A stretch of 64,000 nt of DNA from JBBATK01 sp039810585 (GCA_039810585.1 JBDHXF010000001.1:124001-188000); one strand, 5' to 3'. Shown: positions 33,527 through 42,537, numbered from the stretch's first letter. Translations and numbers: made by a program. The notes: generated from the sequence alone by a model not told the origin.

Positions 33527-34660
33527 ATGGCTCGAATTGCAATACTTGGACCGGCCTACCCCTACCGTGGCGGTCCACCCCTGGTTGTCGCCCACTGCTA
33601 CGAACTCCTAAGCGCACACCACGACGTGGAAGTTTTCAGCTTTACCCGTTTGTATCCGCAGTTTCTGTTTCCGGGAACACGACAAGAAGACGTGTCCAAA
33701 TTCCCGGCCAAGGTGCACCCCGTGAGGCGCATGATTGATTCGATCAACCCCCTGAGTTGGCTCCGCACAGCGCGCGCGATCGCCGACTACAAGCCGGATT
33801 TGATTGTAGTGGATTGGTACCAACCATTCTTCGGTGCTTGCTATCGCACTATCCTCCGACCTCTCAAGGCTCGAGGAATTCGCATCGTGTTTCTGTGCGA
33901 AAACGTGGTGTCGCATGAGGGACGTGCTGTCGACACCTTTCTCACACGCCTGGCTCTCAATATGTCGGACGCCTATGTGGCCTTTTCGGAATCGGTGGAG
34001 AAGACCTTGAAGACTTGGTACCCCCGGGCAGAGGTGGGTCGAGCAACACTACCGTTGTTTTTCAGTCGTGATTCCGCCCCTGTACAATGGTCACGCGAAG
34101 ACGCCCGTCGTCAGCTTGGCCTCGAGTCCAAACGGGTATTGCTGTTCTTCGGCTACATCCGTAAGTACAAGGGATTACGAAACCTCATCGCCGCCTTCGA
34201 TGCTGTACACGCCGCCCATCCGGACACCTATCTTCTCATAGTCGGTGAGTGTTACGAAAAGGCCGAGGATTATGAGCAGCTCATAGCCGGAAGTGCAGCG
34301 CGTGAAAGTATTCGGTGGGTCAATCAATACGTAGCGAACGAAGACATCGGCTTGTATTACTCCGCAGCCGATCTGGTTGTACTGCCATACATTTCGGCAA
34401 CCCAGTCCGGCATTGTGAAAATTGCCTTTGGTTACGACAAGCCTGTTTTAGCCACAGAGGTGGGCGGACTGGCTGAAGAAATTGGTCGGTGGAATGCCGG
34501 GCGCATCGTGTCGCCGAACAGCGTCGAAGCCCTGGAGAACGGTCTCATTGCCATGCTAAGTGAGGACAGCTTGGAACGCTATGCCGAGGGAGCCCGAAGG
34601 GCGAAAGAATCAAACTCCTTTGCTGACATACTCCCGCTCATCGAGAACTTTTTACCCTAG
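33527..34660 (+). CDS. Family 4 glycosyltransferase
   Basis: A 377-residue GT-B transferase. The N-terminus IAILGPAYPYRGGPPLVVAHC has the acceptor-domain glycine loop, and the C-terminal half has VLLFFGYIRKYKGLRNLIAAF, WVNQYVANEDIGLYYSAADLVVLPY and the donor site SGIVKIAFGYDKPVLATEVGGLAE. In place of the common E-x7-E motif, the second Glu is in TEVGGLAEEIG. It probably adds a sugar to a lipid-linked glycan or surface polysaccharide; acceptor and donor are unknown. The Popeye-like gene follows at 68 nt on the same strand. Confidence 0.87.
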   Translation: MARIAILGPAYPYRGGPPLVVAHCYELLSAHHDVEVFSFTRLYPQFLFPGTRQEDVSKFPAKVHPVRRMIDSINPLSWLRTARAIADYKPDLIVVDWYQPFFGACYRTILRPLKARGIRIVFLCENVVSHEGRAVDTFLTRLALNMSDAYVAFSESVEKTLKTWYPRAEVGRATLPLFFSRDSAPVQWSREDARRQLGLESKRVLLFFGYIRKYKGLRNLIAAFDAVHAAHPDTYLLIVGECYEKAEDYEQLIAGSAARESIRWVNQYVANEDIGLYYSAADLVVLPYISATQSGIVKIAFGYDKPVLATEVGGLAEEIGRWNAGRIVSPNSVEALENGLIAMLSEDSLERYAEGARRAKESNSFADILPLIENFLP

Positions 34661-34728
34661 GCTTCACCGGGTAATGCGGATCTTGGGCTGCGTGTTATTT
34701 TATCCCTCGCACTTCTCAAGGGAACGCC

Positions 34729-35397
34729 ATGGCTATCACTTGGAACGATTTCGTTCTGCACTTTGCCTACCTGCTCTTTTTCATTGCATACGCAATGAAA
34801 GACGTGTTCTGGATGCGCATTATACTGATTATTGCGGCGTCGATTGACATTGTCTACCGCTACGCTTTGGCAGTTGATATTAGCTATCCCGATATCTTTT
34901 GGTGTACCGGCGACATCGTGATTAACGTCTACCAGTTTGTGATGCTCTATCGCGAACGCAAGGGACTTCTCTTCAACGAGGAAGAAAAGGGCATTTACAA
35001 CATGGTGTTTTCGAAAGTCCCTCAACTGCAGTTCAAACGATTGCTCAAAGCCGCACAGTGGCAAAGTGTCGAGGAGCACACCCAACTGGTGAAGCAAGGC
35101 ACGGAGTTAGACACATTAATGATTATCTATGACGGCGTGGCAAATGTAGAGGTGGACGGCAAGGTGCTAACCTACTTACGTGCCGGAAACTTTGTCGGAG
35201 AGATGAGCTTCCTTACAGGAAATCTGACCACAGCCAACGTCACCACCCTTATGCCCTGCCGATTGCTTGTGTTCAATCGAGGGGTACTTCGCGATATCAT
35301 GAGCAAGGACGAAGAATTGGATCGAGCCATGCACTCGGTCTTCAACGGCGACCTCCTGGCCAAACTCTCCAAGCATACCAATCAACACCAAGAATAG
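34729..35397 (+). CDS. Popeye-like membrane protein with cyclic-nucleotide-binding fold
   Basis: A 222-residue membrane protein with three predicted helices (residues 8-22, 29-47 and 57-73) and a C-terminal cyclic-nucleotide-binding beta roll. The join LYRERKGLLFNEEEKGIYN, followed by FSKVPQLQFKRLLKAA, matches Popeye-domain proteins, which have the same three-helix plus roll layout. The phosphate-binding cassette reads FVGEMSFLTGNLTTANV; the Arg of CAP-type cassettes is replaced by Thr, so cyclic AMP binding by the standard mode is doubtful. A good Shine-Dalgarno (CAAGGGA) precedes the ATG. It could link a second messenger to membrane events; that is inference. Confidence 0.8.
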   Translation: MAITWNDFVLHFAYLLFFIAYAMKDVFWMRIILIIAASIDIVYRYALAVDISYPDIFWCTGDIVINVYQFVMLYRERKGLLFNEEEKGIYNMVFSKVPQLQFKRLLKAAQWQSVEEHTQLVKQGTELDTLMIIYDGVANVEVDGKVLTYLRAGNFVGEMSFLTGNLTTANVTTLMPCRLLVFNRGVLRDIMSKDEELDRAMHSVFNGDLLAKLSKHTNQHQE

Positions 35398-35548
35398 GCG
35401 AATTCGAAGCGCCAACGAAAGCCCCGTTTTACATCTGGTGGACACTACCAGTCTGAGTGCCCAATTGTCTCTTTTTGGACAAAAAGAGCACGTTTTACAT
35501 TCCGAAACATCCCATCAGAATCAATGAGCGCCGTCCTGATCGGCACAA

Positions 35549-35564
35549 TGGCACAAAACTTGAG
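35549..35564 (+). promoter_or_regulatory. Sigma-54-like promoter upstream of flgB
   Basis: TGGCAC (35549-35554), five bases, TTGAG (35560-35564) matches the -24/-12 consensus TGGCAC-N5-TTGC except for A in place of the -12 C. It is 80 nt before flgB. A sigma-54 response regulator is encoded at the other end of the cluster, which supports but does not prove use. Confidence 0.45.
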
Positions 35565-35644
35565 GAACAATTTTTGGGTTACACGATTTTTTTTCGTGAA
35601 CGACCCCTGAATGGATTTCTCCACGTTTTGCAAAAGGATAGCTC

Positions 35645-36070
35645 ATGGCAACGAACGACTACCTTTTTGGCGGCCATATGGGACTCTTTGAGTCTGCCAT
35701 GGACGCCTACGCATTGCGCCAACGCACCATTGCCAAGAACATTGCCAATGCCACCACACCGGGCTACCGTCCGGAACGCGTCCGCTTTGAAGAAGAGTTT
35801 CAAGACGAACAATTGCAGCTCCGCGGTTTGCACGGCGATAGCAATTACGTCCAAATCGGCCCGCAAGACCCGGGCAGCGTACAAGCAGAACGTGAAGGAG
35901 CACCCATTCCCAAACCCGAAGTCTACTTCGGGGGCGAATCCAGCGTAAACGTCGACAAGGAAATGAGCGAATTGGCCATGAACCAAATCCGCTACCGCCT
36001 TGCCACACGCTTTACTCAGAAATATTTCCAAGGTCTGCAAAGCGCCATTCGTGGCACACCGACAGCCTAA
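35645..36070 (+). CDS. flgB: Flagellar basal-body rod protein FlgB
   Basis: Proximal rod subunit of the flagellum. The 141-residue protein has the rod-family N-terminus AYALRQRTIAKNIANATTPGY and the C-terminal helix KEMSELAMNQIRYRLATRFTQ. Length is normal. AAGGA lies 6 nt before the ATG. It is the first gene of the basal-body cluster, and an 18-bp perfect hairpin separates it from flgC. Confidence 0.95.
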   Translation: MATNDYLFGGHMGLFESAMDAYALRQRTIAKNIANATTPGYRPERVRFEEEFQDEQLQLRGLHGDSNYVQIGPQDPGSVQAEREGAPIPKPEVYFGGESSVNVDKEMSELAMNQIRYRLATRFTQKYFQGLQSAIRGTPTA

Positions 36071-36078
36071 TGCGTGGC

Positions 36079-36119
36079 AAAGCGAGTGGCTCGCTCTGTA
36101 GGAGCGAGCCACTCGCTTT
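36079..36119. other. Perfect 18-bp hairpin between flgB and flgC
   Basis: AAAGCGAGTGGCTCGCTC (36079-36096) and its exact complement (36102-36119) pair around TGTAG. The 3' side has only CTTTA, so it is a weak terminator at best. It starts 9 nt after the flgB stop; flgC begins 131 nt later. The remaining bases of this gap hold no gene. Confidence 0.85.
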
Positions 36120-36249
36120 AACCCTCGCGAAAAACGGCGGTACTCGAAAACGCTCAAAAAACGACGGTCGACAGCTTCAACAATCAGGTTATCAACATTC
36201 TCACGCGCAGCGTGAGACTCTCACTCAAAATCATCTTTGAGGAAAAAAA

Positions 36250-36732
36250 GTGGAAAACATCTTCTCATCATTTGGCTTTAGTGGTCAGGGATTAAGTGTT
36301 CAACGGCAACGCCTGAGTGCGGTGGCCAAGAACATCGCCAACGCCAACACCACGCGCGACGAGAACGGCAAAGTGTACCGTCGCGAGCAGGTGATTGTCA
36401 TGTCCGACAACAAAGATTCATTCAAGAGCATTTTACAGAGCGAGCTACCTCTGGCGACGGAAGAGCCAGGCCACGTGGGTGGAGGGATGGACCCCTACAG
36501 CTCGCCTGACATGAATACCGTGCGTGCGGTCACGGGCAAGGATGGTACGGCACCCAGAATGGTGTACGATCCTACGCACCCCGATGCAGACTCGAATGGA
36601 TACGTGCAAATGCCAAACGTGAACGTGGTCACTGAAATGGTGGATATGATCTCCGCGCAGCGTGCCTTTGAGGCCAACACCGGAGTCATCAATGCAGCCA
36701 AGAACATGGCAAAAGATTCGATCGATATCTAA
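36250..36732 (+). CDS. flgC: Flagellar basal-body rod protein FlgC
   Basis: Proximal rod subunit. The 160-residue sequence has the N-terminal QRLSAVAKNIANANTTRDENG, a middle PRMVYDPTHPDADSNGYVQMPNVN (cut: VYDPTHPDADSNGYVQMPN) that is diagnostic of FlgC, and the C-terminal coiled coil ISAQRAFEANTGVINAAKNM. The start codon is GTG with GAGGAAAAAAA upstream. It is followed by the unknown 82-residue gene at 75 nt. Confidence 0.95.
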   Translation: MENIFSSFGFSGQGLSVQRQRLSAVAKNIANANTTRDENGKVYRREQVIVMSDNKDSFKSILQSELPLATEEPGHVGGGMDPYSSPDMNTVRAVTGKDGTAPRMVYDPTHPDADSNGYVQMPNVNVVTEMVDMISAQRAFEANTGVINAAKNMAKDSIDI

Positions 36733-36807
36733 GGTTGGTTGCTCGGATGGTGGATGACCATCCTATGAGCCGAATAACATTTTAGGAACATCTGAGCTAG
36801 GAGAGCC

Positions 36808-37056
36808 ATGAACGTAGGAGCAACACAGATTTCCGTCCAGTGGGATGAGATTCAGCGCGTGGCGCGCGAGCGCAACGAGATTCGTCAGCAGGCGTTGCTC
36901 AAGCAATACCGTCAACACGCCGGCAATACCACCTCAAGCACTGAGGAAGTGTTGCCTGACCCGCAACAACGTGACCAACGTATGGTGTTCACAAAGGGCG
37001 GCAAGCTGCAGCAGAATTACATTCCCAAAGGTACACTGTTTGACAAAGTCGCGTAA
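36808..37056 (+). CDS. Unknown small protein inside the flagellar operon
   Basis: An 82-residue hydrophilic protein between flgC and fliE, where most bacteria have nothing. It begins with a helix rich in charged residues (WDEIQRVARERNEIRQQALL), has a low-complexity middle, and ends in a possible conserved motif, GGKLQQNYIPKGTLFDKVA. TAGGAGAGCC precedes the ATG, so it should be well translated. There is no signal peptide or membrane segment. A role as a chaperone, FliE partner or basal-body accessory protein is guessed from position only. Confidence 0.7.
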   Translation: MNVGATQISVQWDEIQRVARERNEIRQQALLKQYRQHAGNTTSSTEEVLPDPQQRDQRMVFTKGGKLQQNYIPKGTLFDKVA

Positions 37057-37095
37057 CGCACGACCGTATTTCTTCAACGATTACAGAGGCACACC

Positions 37096-37425
37096 ATGAC
37101 CACAATTCCCGATTTGCTTTCGATGCCGCAACCGCGCATGCCGTTGAACGAAATCAACGGTGGCGAGAATCTTCCGCTCAACGAGAAAATCGGTAGCGAT
37201 GGCTCACCCAGCTTTACCGACACGTTGAACGGCTTTATTCAAGACGTGAACAGCATGCAGAAAACAAGCGCAACACAAAGCGAGAAGTTCTTAAAAGGAG
37301 AAGCGGTGGACATTCACGACGTGATGATCGCCGCGGAGAAAGCCAAAACAAGCTTTCAACTCCTCATGGAGCTGCGTAACAAAACACTGGATGTGGTGAA
37401 CCAAGCTACTCGCATCAACGTGTAA
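37096..37425 (+). CDS. fliE: Flagellar hook-basal body complex protein FliE
   Basis: Adapter between the MS ring and the rod. The 109-residue protein has the family's C-terminal half: FLKGEAVDIHDVMIAAEKAK, then SFQLLMELRNKTLDVVNQATRI. The N-terminal 40 residues are variable and Pro/Asn-rich, as usual. It sits 39 nt after the small unknown gene and just before fliF. Confidence 0.93.
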   Translation: MTTIPDLLSMPQPRMPLNEINGGENLPLNEKIGSDGSPSFTDTLNGFIQDVNSMQKTSATQSEKFLKGEAVDIHDVMIAAEKAKTSFQLLMELRNKTLDVVNQATRINV

Positions 37426-37528
37426 TTCATCAGAGGATTTTTCTTACGTGCGGCGCTTTGCGCCACACGAACGCAACGAGACAGCAGCGATCATTCGCAT
37501 CAGGACCCGAAACACACAACACAACGTT

Positions 37529-39238
37529 ATGGCAGAGAATACATTCGTTACCTCAGCAAAAACCTTTGTCGCAAAGCTTAGTAATGCGCAAAAAATCAGC
37601 ATCGCTGTTGCGATCGTTGCCGCAATCACCGGCATCAGTATGCTGGTGATGAACAGCTCTAAACCCGCCATGGCCGTGTTGTTTAGCGATTTGGATCAGA
37701 AAGATGCGGCAACCATCGTCGACAAGCTCAAGGAGCAAGGCGTTGAGTACCAGATTGGCAACAACGGAAACTCCATTATGGTGAACAGCGAAAAGGTTTA
37801 TGAAACCCGTCTGTCACTCGCTAAAGACGGCTTCCTCCCGGGAAACACCGTTGGGTACGAATTGTTCGACAAGACAAATCTTGGGATGAGCGACTTCGTG
37901 CAGAAGCTGAATTACAAACGAGCAATCGAAGGTGAATTGCAAAAGACAATTTCATCATTTGACGAGTGCCAAAAAGTGCGCGTGATGATCGTGATGCCTG
38001 AGAAGACACTCTTCGAAAAGGATCAAAAGAAGCCAACCGCTGCTGTGCACTTGCATCTGAAGAACGGACGCAGCATTTCCAAACTCAACGTTGAAGGTAT
38101 CCAAAACCTCGTAGCGAGTTCAGTTGAAGGTATGATTCCCGGAGACGTGGTGGTTATCGATCAACGCGGTCAAATTCTTTCCGAAGCAAAGAAAGATCAA
38201 AGCGCACTGGCCGGTTTGAGCTCTACGCAAATGGAGCAACAGCAAAAAGTGGACGACTACATGATCCACAAAGTGCAGTCCATGCTCGATGGAGTCTTAG
38301 GCGCCAACAAAGCTATCGTTCGCATCAACACCGACTTGGATTTTACCCAAATCGAACGAACCAAAGAGAATTACGATCCGGACGGCCAGGTGGTGCTGAG
38401 CGATGAGAAGATTAACGAGACACACAGCGCGAAGGACACGATCGACTACCCACCGGTGAACAACCAGAGCAGTATCGGCAAAGTCCGCGCGAATTATCTC
38501 AATTCGAAAAACATCGAGCATATCGTCAACGCCGTCGGCACCGTCAAGCGCATTTCGGTGAGTGTGATGGTAGACGGAACTAATACCATCACAGAAGTCA
38601 ACGGTGAAAAACAACTGAAGTACACACCGCGTAGCGACGACGAGATTCAAAAGATCAAGCAAATCGTGCGCGATGCCGTCGGATTTGATCCACAACGCAA
38701 CGATCAAATTAGCGTTGTCAACATGCCCTTCGATCAAACGGCACTGGAAGAGGAAATCAAAGAACCGAAGAATTTCATGGACATGACGCCAAAGGACATC
38801 GTCGAAAAGGTGTTGTTGGTTCTTGCCATGCTCATTGCTGTGTTCATGGTTCGCAAACTCTTTGCATCTCCGCAGGTGCAACGTCAGATCCGTGAAATCC
38901 TCTCGCCGCCCATGGAAAACCTGGTTGCCAACTCACCCTATGCCTATCAACTCGGTAACGGCGCAGCGTCCGGTTATACCGTGGCTCCAAATGGTCAGCT
39001 GGTAGCCAACACGCAACAATCGCCGGCGGCACTTTTGGAAGACGGTTCAAAACCACCGTCGAAGGATGAAATTATTGCTCGAGCTCGGGCCAGACTCGAC
39101 TCAAAATCGCTCGGCGCGATGAACGAGGATCAAATTATTCAAGATGAAATGAAGCACCGTGTTCAGCATTTCTTCGAGACGAATGAAACGGAAGCAATGA
39201 AGATCGTTAAACTCATGATGCACAAACCAACGAAGTAA
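37529..39238 (+). CDS. fliF: Flagellar MS-ring protein FliF
   Basis: Forms the MS ring in the inner membrane, the base of the flagellum and housing of its export gate. The 569-residue protein has an N-terminal helix (ISIAVAIVAAITGISMLVM), the ring-building motif AVLFSDLDQKDAATIVDKL, YELFDKTNLGMSDFVQKLNY, a large periplasmic part and a second helix (VLLVLAMLIAVFMV, near residue 430). The C-terminal tail that binds FliG follows. ATG 37529 is chosen; a GTG at 37448 in the same frame adds 27 residues without family match. FliG starts 5 nt after the stop. Confidence 0.94.
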   Translation: MAENTFVTSAKTFVAKLSNAQKISIAVAIVAAITGISMLVMNSSKPAMAVLFSDLDQKDAATIVDKLKEQGVEYQIGNNGNSIMVNSEKVYETRLSLAKDGFLPGNTVGYELFDKTNLGMSDFVQKLNYKRAIEGELQKTISSFDECQKVRVMIVMPEKTLFEKDQKKPTAAVHLHLKNGRSISKLNVEGIQNLVASSVEGMIPGDVVVIDQRGQILSEAKKDQSALAGLSSTQMEQQQKVDDYMIHKVQSMLDGVLGANKAIVRINTDLDFTQIERTKENYDPDGQVVLSDEKINETHSAKDTIDYPPVNNQSSIGKVRANYLNSKNIEHIVNAVGTVKRISVSVMVDGTNTITEVNGEKQLKYTPRSDDEIQKIKQIVRDAVGFDPQRNDQISVVNMPFDQTALEEEIKEPKNFMDMTPKDIVEKVLLVLAMLIAVFMVRKLFASPQVQRQIREILSPPMENLVANSPYAYQLGNGAASGYTVAPNGQLVANTQQSPAALLEDGSKPPSKDEIIARARARLDSKSLGAMNEDQIIQDEMKHRVQHFFETNETEAMKIVKLMMHKPTK

Positions 39239-39243
39239 ACGTT

Positions 39244-40278
39244 ATGTCCACGCAGCAATCAGAAGCAGATATCACATACGACAAGCTCAGCGGACGTCAG
39301 AAAATTGCTCTCCTCCTGGTGGCAATGAATGTCGACACCTCTGCTCGCGTTTTTCGAGGTTTGAGCGGTGAAGAGGTCGAGCAAATCTCGATGGAGATCA
39401 CCAACCTCGCCGACATTCCCCAATCCGTGAGTAATCGCGTTGTGGAGGAGTTTTATGGTCTTATGGTGGGTCAAGAATCCTACACCCAAGGTGGACTGGA
39501 TTATGCTCAGTCCATCCTCGAACGCTCTTTCGGCATCGATAAGGCGCGCGAAATGATGGATAAGATTAAGATGCTCACCACTGTTCGGGGATTTGACATC
39601 CTTCGCAAGGCTGACGCCCAACAGCTTGCTTCGTTCCTCAACAAAGAACACCCTCAAACTATCGCACTGCTCCTCTCCCATTTACCAACGGATCAGAGCG
39701 CCGACGTAATTAGCGAGTTTCCCGACGAGCTAAAGGCGGATGTGCTTATGCGCATTGCATCCATTGGCAAAGTGTCGCCGAACATCGTCCAACAAGTCGA
39801 AAAAGTAGTCGACGAAATAGCCGAGCAAACCCTGTCGCAAAACCTGGCAATGGCCGGGGGCGCACAACTTGTTGCCAGCATTCTCAATAAGAGTGCCGTG
39901 CAAACAGCAAAGGGACTCATGGATCAAATTGAAGGTAAAAACGCAACGTTGGCAGCCGAGATTAAACGACTTATGTTCTTGTTCGACGACATCATCCAAA
40001 TCGACGATCGAGGAATTCAGCGTATTCTCCGAGATGTTGACAAGCGCGATTTGGCTCTGGCACTCAAAGCCAGCGACGATCGTATTCGCACCAAGATCTT
40101 CAAGAATATGTCTGAGCGCGCTGCAGAAGTGATCAAAGAAGACCTAGAGTTTATGGGACCAATTAAACTCAAGGAAGTGGAAGCCGCTCAGCTCCGCATA
40201 GTGGACGTGATCAAACGTCTGGAAGAGAAGGACGAAATCAGTATTGGCGGACGCGGAAAAGAAGATGTATTCGTGTAA
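39244..40278 (+). CDS. fliG: Flagellar motor switch protein FliG
   Basis: Rotor protein that couples torque to the MS ring. The 344-residue sequence has the N-terminal domain (SGRQKIALLLVAMNVDTSARVF), the middle EHPQTIALLLSHLPTDQSAD, and the C-terminal torque helix FLFDDIIQIDDRGIQRILRD, followed by DLALALKASDDRIRTKIFKNM with its charged residues. It is the last gene of the plus-strand cluster: fliH, fliI and fliJ, which often follow, are absent here. The response regulator converges on it from the other strand. Confidence 0.95.
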   Translation: MSTQQSEADITYDKLSGRQKIALLLVAMNVDTSARVFRGLSGEEVEQISMEITNLADIPQSVSNRVVEEFYGLMVGQESYTQGGLDYAQSILERSFGIDKAREMMDKIKMLTTVRGFDILRKADAQQLASFLNKEHPQTIALLLSHLPTDQSADVISEFPDELKADVLMRIASIGKVSPNIVQQVEKVVDEIAEQTLSQNLAMAGGAQLVASILNKSAVQTAKGLMDQIEGKNATLAAEIKRLMFLFDDIIQIDDRGIQRILRDVDKRDLALALKASDDRIRTKIFKNMSERAAEVIKEDLEFMGPIKLKEVEAAQLRIVDVIKRLEEKDEISIGGRGKEDVFV

Positions 40279-40393
40279 TACACAGCACACACAGCATTGA
40301 TCAACATGGATCCGGCTGCAAAAGTGTCACCGTATTCACACTGCACAATCTCCGCAGTTCGCTCAGTTTAGCTAAACGCAGTCAAGAGGAAGC

Positions 40394-41911
40394 TCACTTC
40401 GAGCCGCTCTTGCCTGCGTTTTTTGTTGCACTCTTCGATGCAGATTTTGATTTAGGCGAGCTTGCTTTTGGAGCAACGCCATCAGGTGCTGTATCAGCAC
40501 CAAATTCTGTTTGCACGTCACGCAGGCGAGCTTCCGAAATTCCGAGCATCTTAGCTGCGGCGGCTTCGTCATTCGAGGCAAGAGCTAGTGTTTGAGCAAC
40601 TACTTCGCGCACGATATCAGCAAGCGGTGCCCCCTGTTTGGAAATGCGAACGCTGTGAGTACCCGGCGCCAATTCTGAGGCAGACATACTGCGCGAACTC
40701 TTTTGAAAGGCATTGGCCGGTGGCAATGCATCCATGCGCAGGAACGACAATTGTTCTTTGGTGATTACACTTCCCTGTTCAAGCAAGACCGCACGCTCAA
40801 TGGCATTCCGCAATTCACGGATGTTTCCCTTCCACACGTAGTGCTCCAAAATGTCGGCCGCTCCCGGCTCAAATCCCTCAATATTCTTACTAAACTTCTG
40901 GTTGAATTCTTTGATAAACGAAGTGGCAAGAAGAAGAACGTCGCCTTCACGTTCACGCAGTGGCGGCAGGTAAATGGTGGCTACGTTAAGGCGGTAATAC
41001 AAGTCTTCGCGGAACTTCCCTTCCTCCACCAGTTTCTCTAAGTCACGGTTCGTCGCTGCAACTACGCGCACATCGATGGAGACTTCTTTCGATCCACCCA
41101 GTCGGTAGAATTTTCGTTCTTGTAAAACACGCAGAAGCTTTACTTGCATATCAGCACTCAGCTCCCCTACTTCATCGAGCAGAATCGTTCCTCTGTTTGC
41201 CTGTTCGAATCGACCTTGCTTCACTTTTTCGGTCGCTCCCGTAAATGCCCCGCGCTCGTAGCCAAACAACTCATTTTCGGCGAGGTCTTTAGGAATGGCT
41301 CCGCAGTTTACCGTGATGAACGGACCTTTATGTCGCTGAGAATTAAGATGGATAAAACGAGCCATGAGCTCTTTTCCCGTTCCGGACTCGCCAAGAATCA
41401 ACGAGGTAGTATCTGATGCACCGGCCACAATCTTTGCCACTCCAAGTGCGCTCGCAATAGCATCACTCTTTCCAATGATCTCGCTTGGCTTTTCGCTTTG
41501 CAGCTCTTCACGGAGGAGTTTTACTTGGCGACGTAAGTCATAATTGTGCAAAGCGCGTTCTACAGCCACTTCGAGTTGATCAAGATCAATTGGTTTGACT
41601 ATAAACTCCTCGGCCGAGGCTTTCATGGCGCGAACGGCAATCTTGATATCGTTGAAAGCCGTCATCACGATTACGGGTATGCTAATTCCTTCCGCTCTCA
41701 GTCTCTCAAGGATATCCAAGCCATTGGCGTGTCCAAGGTAAATATCCAGAAGGATGAGGTCGGGAGAGACTGTATCCAGATCCTCAATCGCTTTATTGGG
41801 ATCCGTAAAGTGAACCACGCGTTCGTAACGAGATTCCAAAATCTCCAATATTGTGGCCCCTACAAGAGGGTCGTCTTCAATAATTGCAATCGAATAGTTC
41901 AGTTTGGCCAT
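40394..41911 (-). CDS. Sigma-54-dependent response regulator (NtrC family)
   Basis: A 505-residue regulator. The receiver domain has the acidic pair IIEDDPLVG, phospho-Asp in LILLDIYLG, Thr in VMTAFND and Lys in FIVKPID. The AAA+ domain has Walker A GESGTGKELM, the sigma-54 loop GAFTGA, Walker B TILLDEVGEL, and the arginine-finger segment REDLYYRLNVATIYLPPLR. A Fis-type helix-turn-helix follows (EAAAAKMLGISEARLRDVQ). The last 25 residues are a basic Lys/Ser/Ala tail not found in ordinary family members. Its position beside the flagellar genes and a TGGCAC-N5-TTGAG site suggests it controls them, like FlrC or FlgR. Its kinase is not adjacent. Confidence 0.92.
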   Translation of the reverse strand: MAKLNYSIAIIEDDPLVGATILEILESRYERVVHFTDPNKAIEDLDTVSPDLILLDIYLGHANGLDILERLRAEGISIPVIVMTAFNDIKIAVRAMKASAEEFIVKPIDLDQLEVAVERALHNYDLRRQVKLLREELQSEKPSEIIGKSDAIASALGVAKIVAGASDTTSLILGESGTGKELMARFIHLNSQRHKGPFITVNCGAIPKDLAENELFGYERGAFTGATEKVKQGRFEQANRGTILLDEVGELSADMQVKLLRVLQERKFYRLGGSKEVSIDVRVVAATNRDLEKLVEEGKFREDLYYRLNVATIYLPPLREREGDVLLLATSFIKEFNQKFSKNIEGFEPGAADILEHYVWKGNIRELRNAIERAVLLEQGSVITKEQLSFLRMDALPPANAFQKSSRSMSASELAPGTHSVRISKQGAPLADIVREVVAQTLALASNDEAAAAKMLGISEARLRDVQTEFGADTAPDGVAPKASSPKSKSASKSATKNAGKSGSK

Positions 41912-42537
41912 GGTATGTACTGCGGAGAGCAATGAGCGGTTGACAGGTGGTTGAGCTTTGGCTCAGCTCGACAAAAATACACTTCTTGGCGTTTTCACGC
42001 CGAATTCCGTCGGGACTCGAACATTTTACACAGACGAGTAAAGCTCCATCCATCAACACCTAGTGTTGAATGGTTGAATGCTGCGCCAAGCCGGGAAGCA
42101 ATGTCAGTGCTGAGGTTGCGGAGAGCCGCAACACTCTTCACAGCGTAGTGATTATGGTTGAATAATGGTGGATCCACGCAGCCGAAAGCGACGATATGAA
42201 GCTGCTCAGAGCGTCCGTTGTCAGCATCATCGAGCATCAACGAATCCTACAACCTGAACATTCCGGTGTGCACGTGGCCATTGCAATAGGTTCGATGGAA
42301 GTGCTTTACGCGCTCGACAAGAGCCAGCATTAGTGAGTTGCGATTAAAAGGTCTCGTTCATTGCGAGCGTTCATACACAACGTTTCGCGCGTGTATTCCC
42401 TAGGACAAGTGTTGCAGAGATGTGAATTAACACGTGTATTATTCCAAATAATACTCGGTCTTCATCGTTAGTGTGTGTGTAAACAAACAATTTATGGTAA
42501 CTTGCAATCGAGGGTTCCACACACTTTCATTTACATT
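41912..42537. other. 626-nt intergenic region before the AT-hook gene
   Basis: No gene with family features is seen on either strand. It contains a short dyad TCAACAC-CTA-GTGTTGA at 42053-42069 and an AT-rich part (42420-42537) that should hold the AT-hook gene's promoter. No clear TAnnTTTG box was found there. Confidence 0.45.

Noticed and set aside
41995..42240. Short frames in the region before the AT-hook gene
   Set aside because: They have no start signals, conserved motifs or coding character.
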